Origin: a virus | Reading direction: 5' to 3' (one strand) | Virus record (IMG/VR): IMGVR_UViG_3300046697_000153 | Coordinates: 1-20,716 of that record | DNA length: 20,716 nt | In this document: in pieces, positions 18,307-20,716 of the stretch | How the letters are laid out: each line of letters opens with the position of its first letter | Position numbering within the stretch: the stretch's first letter is position 1 | Notes under the pieces: model-generated | The model's database searches: none | Seen by the model: only the letters and a program-made list of their open reading frames with translations | Told to the model about the DNA's origin: nothing | Translations under genes and position numbers: made by a program

Positions 18307-20716
18307 TTAAATTCCTGCGTAACGCTTCACTAATTGCATATTGATAATGCTACTTCCGTATTGCACGAGTCCCATTTCGACCTGAATGACGGTAGCCGTA
18401 GGCGCGAATCCCCAGAACGTATTGCCATTCGGGTCCATCTGGAAACGGAGGTTATACATGCCGCCGACATCGTTCGTTGAACCCGTTGAGGATGCTACCC
18501 ATACGCTGATAATGCCGGTGCCGTGGCAGGTAGGGCAAATTTCCTGGCCGCCACAAGTCGCACACGCTGCTACGACACCAGTACCGTGACAAGTGGGACA
18601 GGTTTCTGTTTTCATATAGCCACTTCCAACGAAGTCCGCTGATGCAGTGCTGCCGACCGTATGACTTTCCTCAGTCGCATCTACAATGACCGTCTCACCT
18701 GCGACTAGCTCGTGATTCAGTTGAAATACATCTCCCGTGGTAACGTTTGTGAATGTAGGTGTCTGTCCTGGCCCTGTGATAGTCCAGACTGGATACGAGA
18801 TCGCCTCGCCACCGCTCGGAATAACGACCTGAAAGCCGATTGAGCTCGTGCCAAGTCGCCACGCGGTTGCGGGACCGCATGTATCCTCGATCACGTCGCT
18901 TGCGATGGGGTCAACTCCGGTGGTATGCACACCACACCACGACTTAATCCATAATCCACTCCGATAAACGGAGATAACTGCCGGCATCATGCCCTTTTCA
19001 CTATTGATAACTCCATACGACGCCGGTGGCGGGGGGCCACAATTTGCTGCGAAGTTGTAGGCGTCAGGGTACAAGATAGCTGCCTGATCCATCCCAACGT
19101 TCAGGTTGCCCAATTCGTCTACCTGTCCTACGTGATCCTGAATCTCGACAAATGTGACCTGTAGGCCGGTCGGATCGTCAGTTGGGTTCATCGCAGCCTT
19201 GATCGCTAAGAGTTGTTTCTTGGCTGTATAACACGGTGGGCAACCTCGCATCCAGAAGATAACAAGTTCGCAGTCAGGATTTAGAGCACGTGGCACGATG
19301 GCAAACGTATCTACTATCTCGGCATTATCCGTGACGGCGTAGGTGTTGGCTAATGCATTTACAAGGGTGAGTTGTGTCTGACTATCAACTGAAGCTATGA
19401 CATTTGTTTCAGTGACGGTCGTGCCAGGCAGCCGGGGGGACGCTGGATTGTTGAGAAGTGTCACGGGATGCCCTGCAATGCAGCCGGTAGTGTCAGTTAA
19501 CTTTACAGTATATGCCCCCTGAACCGCATCAGCAGTCAGAGCCTCATCGAGACTCGTTGTGTTAGTCAGGAAGCAGTCATTCGGGTCTATCTCTACAGCG
19601 TAAGCATCGGCTGAAACAAGGTAATCATTCGTAAGTGCATCGGCGATGGTTATTACGGTAGGACTGTCAACGCTGACAATAGAAGTAAGCTGCATGACCG
19701 ATTCGTCATTAAGCAGCACATCGGCGTAGATCGTTATCCCTAATGTGGGCGCGTAAACTGCCATGTGCGTGCCGTCACCTGCATACTTTAGCCGGAATAC
19801 GTGTTTTCCAGCTGGCGTGGGATCGTATGGAATTGAATACTTTCCATTAGCATCTGTCGTAGCTGTGGCTGCGCGGTCAGTCCACGTGCCTAATACACTA
19901 GCCGATTTTGCTATGGTGTAGGTATTAGTTAAGTTAGTCGTGAACGTGATGGTGTTAACCGTGTAATTAACCGTTGATACAGTCCTACTCTCAGAATGCG
20001 GAGTATTATCCGAAACAGTCACCACATCCCCCGCTACGAATGATGCGGCGCACGTTACACCTATCGTTGGTTGCCCAGATGGGTAGCTCACCGCAGTAAT
20101 AGTCCCATTTGTGTAGGTATGTGAGGGGTAGTTTGTTAACGTTATCACGTCGCCTGAGATTGAAGTAATTGAGTTGGTTTCTGTATTGTTCGCATCAGAT
20201 ATTGTAACCGCCTGTGCATGTCCGGAGACAAATGTAGCCCCAGTTCCAGTCGCTACGGTGATATTCTTTGATGAAGTAGACGCAGTTGCGAAGGTCGTGG
20301 CTCCCGATATACTTGACTGTGGGAGTTCCTGCAGGGTGATCGTCTTCCCCACAAGTGCCGCACCGTCGGTAATTGTCGTGAGCTGGCCAGAGAACGTTAC
20401 CAGTTCCACCCCATCGACGTGCGTGACTGTCAACTCAGTGGCCTTCAATGTAGGGGGCGACCACGTAGAGACGGTGGCGGGATAATATTTCTTCATCTCC
20501 GTAACGATCTGCTCGAAGCCGAGGGACTTGTAAAGAACGACCTGTTCGTTCTCTATGTCACGAGCTGTAACCGCGTTGTATTTTGGTTGGAACCAGATAC
20601 AGAAGTGCGTCATTCCTGTAGCATTACCTTCGCTCCAATCGAGGATGCACGTGTAATCCGGACAATCATCCTTTACTGCATTGGCGAGTATCTGGTTAAT
20701 GCCGTTTGCATCGTTC
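18307..20716 (-). CDS. Large tail protein: beta repeats, thioredoxin-like domain, DnaJ-type zinc finger (5' end outside window)
   Basis: The frame is open to the right edge, so the protein is at least 802 residues; residue numbers below count from the internal ATG at 20611-20613. The codons upstream (DDCPDYTCILDWSEGNATG) look coding. Residues 60-300 contain an Ig-like domain (TTDANGKYSIPYDPTPAGKH) interrupted by two repeats of the type ATGTGATFVSGHAVTIS and SISGDVITLTNYPSHTYTNG. Similar repeats continue to 440. Residues 446-565 are thioredoxin-like: CELVIFWMRGCPPCYTAKKQ with the redox pair Cys458 and Cys461, and a later MMPAVISVYRSG matching the cis-Pro strand. Residues 672-700 hold three CxxCxG units (CPTCHGTG, CATCGGQ, CPTCHGTG) like the DnaJ zinc finger. 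It likely belongs to the tail or baseplate. Confidence 0.7.
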   Translation of the reverse strand, partial: NDANGINQILANAVKDDCPDYTCILDWSEGNATGMTHFCIWFQPKYNAVTARDIENEQVVLYKSLGFEQIVTEMKKYYPATVSTWSPPTLKATELTVTHVDGVELVTFSGQLTTITDGAALVGKTITLQELPQSSISGATTFATASTSSKNITVATGTGATFVSGHAQAVTISDANNTETNSITSISGDVITLTNYPSHTYTNGTITAVSYPSGQPTIGVTCAASFVAGDVVTVSDNTPHSESRTVSTVNYTVNTITFTTNLTNTYTIAKSASVLGTWTDRAATATTDANGKYSIPYDPTPAGKHVFRLKYAGDGTHMAVYAPTLGITIYADVLLNDESVMQLTSIVSVDSPTVITIADALTNDYLVSADAYAVEIDPNDCFLTNTTSLDEALTADAVQGAYTVKLTDTTGCIAGHPVTLLNNPASPRLPGTTVTETNVIASVDSQTQLTLVNALANTYAVTDNAEIVDTFAIVPRALNPDCELVIFWMRGCPPCYTAKKQLLAIKAAMNPTDDPTGLQVTFVEIQDHVGQVDELGNLNVGMDQAAILYPDAYNFAANCGPPPPASYGVINSEKGMMPAVISVYRSGLWIKSWCGVHTTGVDPIASDVIEDTCGPATAWRLGTSSIGFQVVIPSGGEAISYPVWTITGPGQTPTFTNVTTGDVFQLNHELVAGETVIVDATEESHTVGSTASADFVGSGYMKTETCPTCHGTGVVAACATCGGQEICPTCHGTGIISVWVASSTGSTNDVGGMYNLRFQMDPNGNTFWGFAPTATVIQVEMGLVQYGSSIINMQLVKRYAGI

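Noticed and set aside
1-20716. tRNA genes, CRISPR arrays, insertion sequences, integrase or attachment sites
   Set aside because: I saw no cloverleaf-like sequence, no regularly spaced repeats, no transposase and no integrase. Reading by eye could miss a divergent tRNA.

Overview
The window looks like part of the genome of a tailed archaeal virus (Caudoviricetes-type) or an integrated copy of one. Viral signs are a terminase pair, an MT-A70 adenine methyltransferase, a ParB-like protein, an HNH-type protein, a run of tail and receptor-binding proteins, and dense operons of very small genes. Archaeal signs are a gapless match to archaeal histones, AT-rich TATA-like boxes about 25 nt before likely starts, ribbon-helix-helix proteins of the archaeal VapB type, a YkgJ-type cysteine cluster protein, and Ig-like modules of the kind common in methanogen and ANME surface proteins. 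Most genes also carry strong Shine-Dalgarno sites (GGAGGTGA, GGTGAAAA). The host cannot be named from the sequence; a methanogen or ANME-like archaeon is my guess.

There are three transcription blocks. (1) 1-6273, leftward: HNH-like protein, ParB-like protein, MT-A70 methyltransferase and an unknown protein. Then, behind a TATA-like box near 3556, come small Cys-rich and membrane proteins, a glycosidase-like enzyme with an Ig-like tail, a zinc ribbon, a winged helix protein, TerS, an ATPase-only TerL, a ribbon-helix-helix protein and a membrane protein cut by the window edge. (2) 6274-6801 is a divergent control region with two 18-bp sites, each built of two 9-bp repeats, several TATA-like boxes, a hairpin and two possible micro-ORFs. 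It is followed by a rightward block, 6802-10220: about ten small proteins (many Cys-rich), a papain-family protease carrying the same Ig-like tail as the glycosidase, and a YkgJ-type protein. (3) 10243-20716, leftward, the tail/virion module. In transcription order: a large protein with beta repeats, a thioredoxin-like domain and a DnaJ-type zinc finger; a Gp37-like tail protein; a beta-propeller-like protein; a second glycosidase-like protein; a glutaredoxin-like protein; a beta-helix receptor-binding protein; a basic repeat protein; two coiled-coil proteins; DUF1003; a VIT/CCC1-type metal transporter; a histone-fold protein; a two-TM protein; and an unknown protein.

How the parts may work together: HNH, ParB-like, methyltransferase and terminase serve DNA modification and packaging. 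The beta-helix, propeller, glycosidase and Gp37-like proteins serve adsorption and cell-surface attack. The papain-like protease and the glycosidase share a C-terminal Ig-like module and lack signal peptides, so they may be virion-borne or released at lysis. The most unusual contents are the histone-fold protein, the VIT transporter, redox-fold domains in virion-type proteins, a TerL without a nuclease domain, and several genes that appear to lack any ATG, GTG or TTG start.
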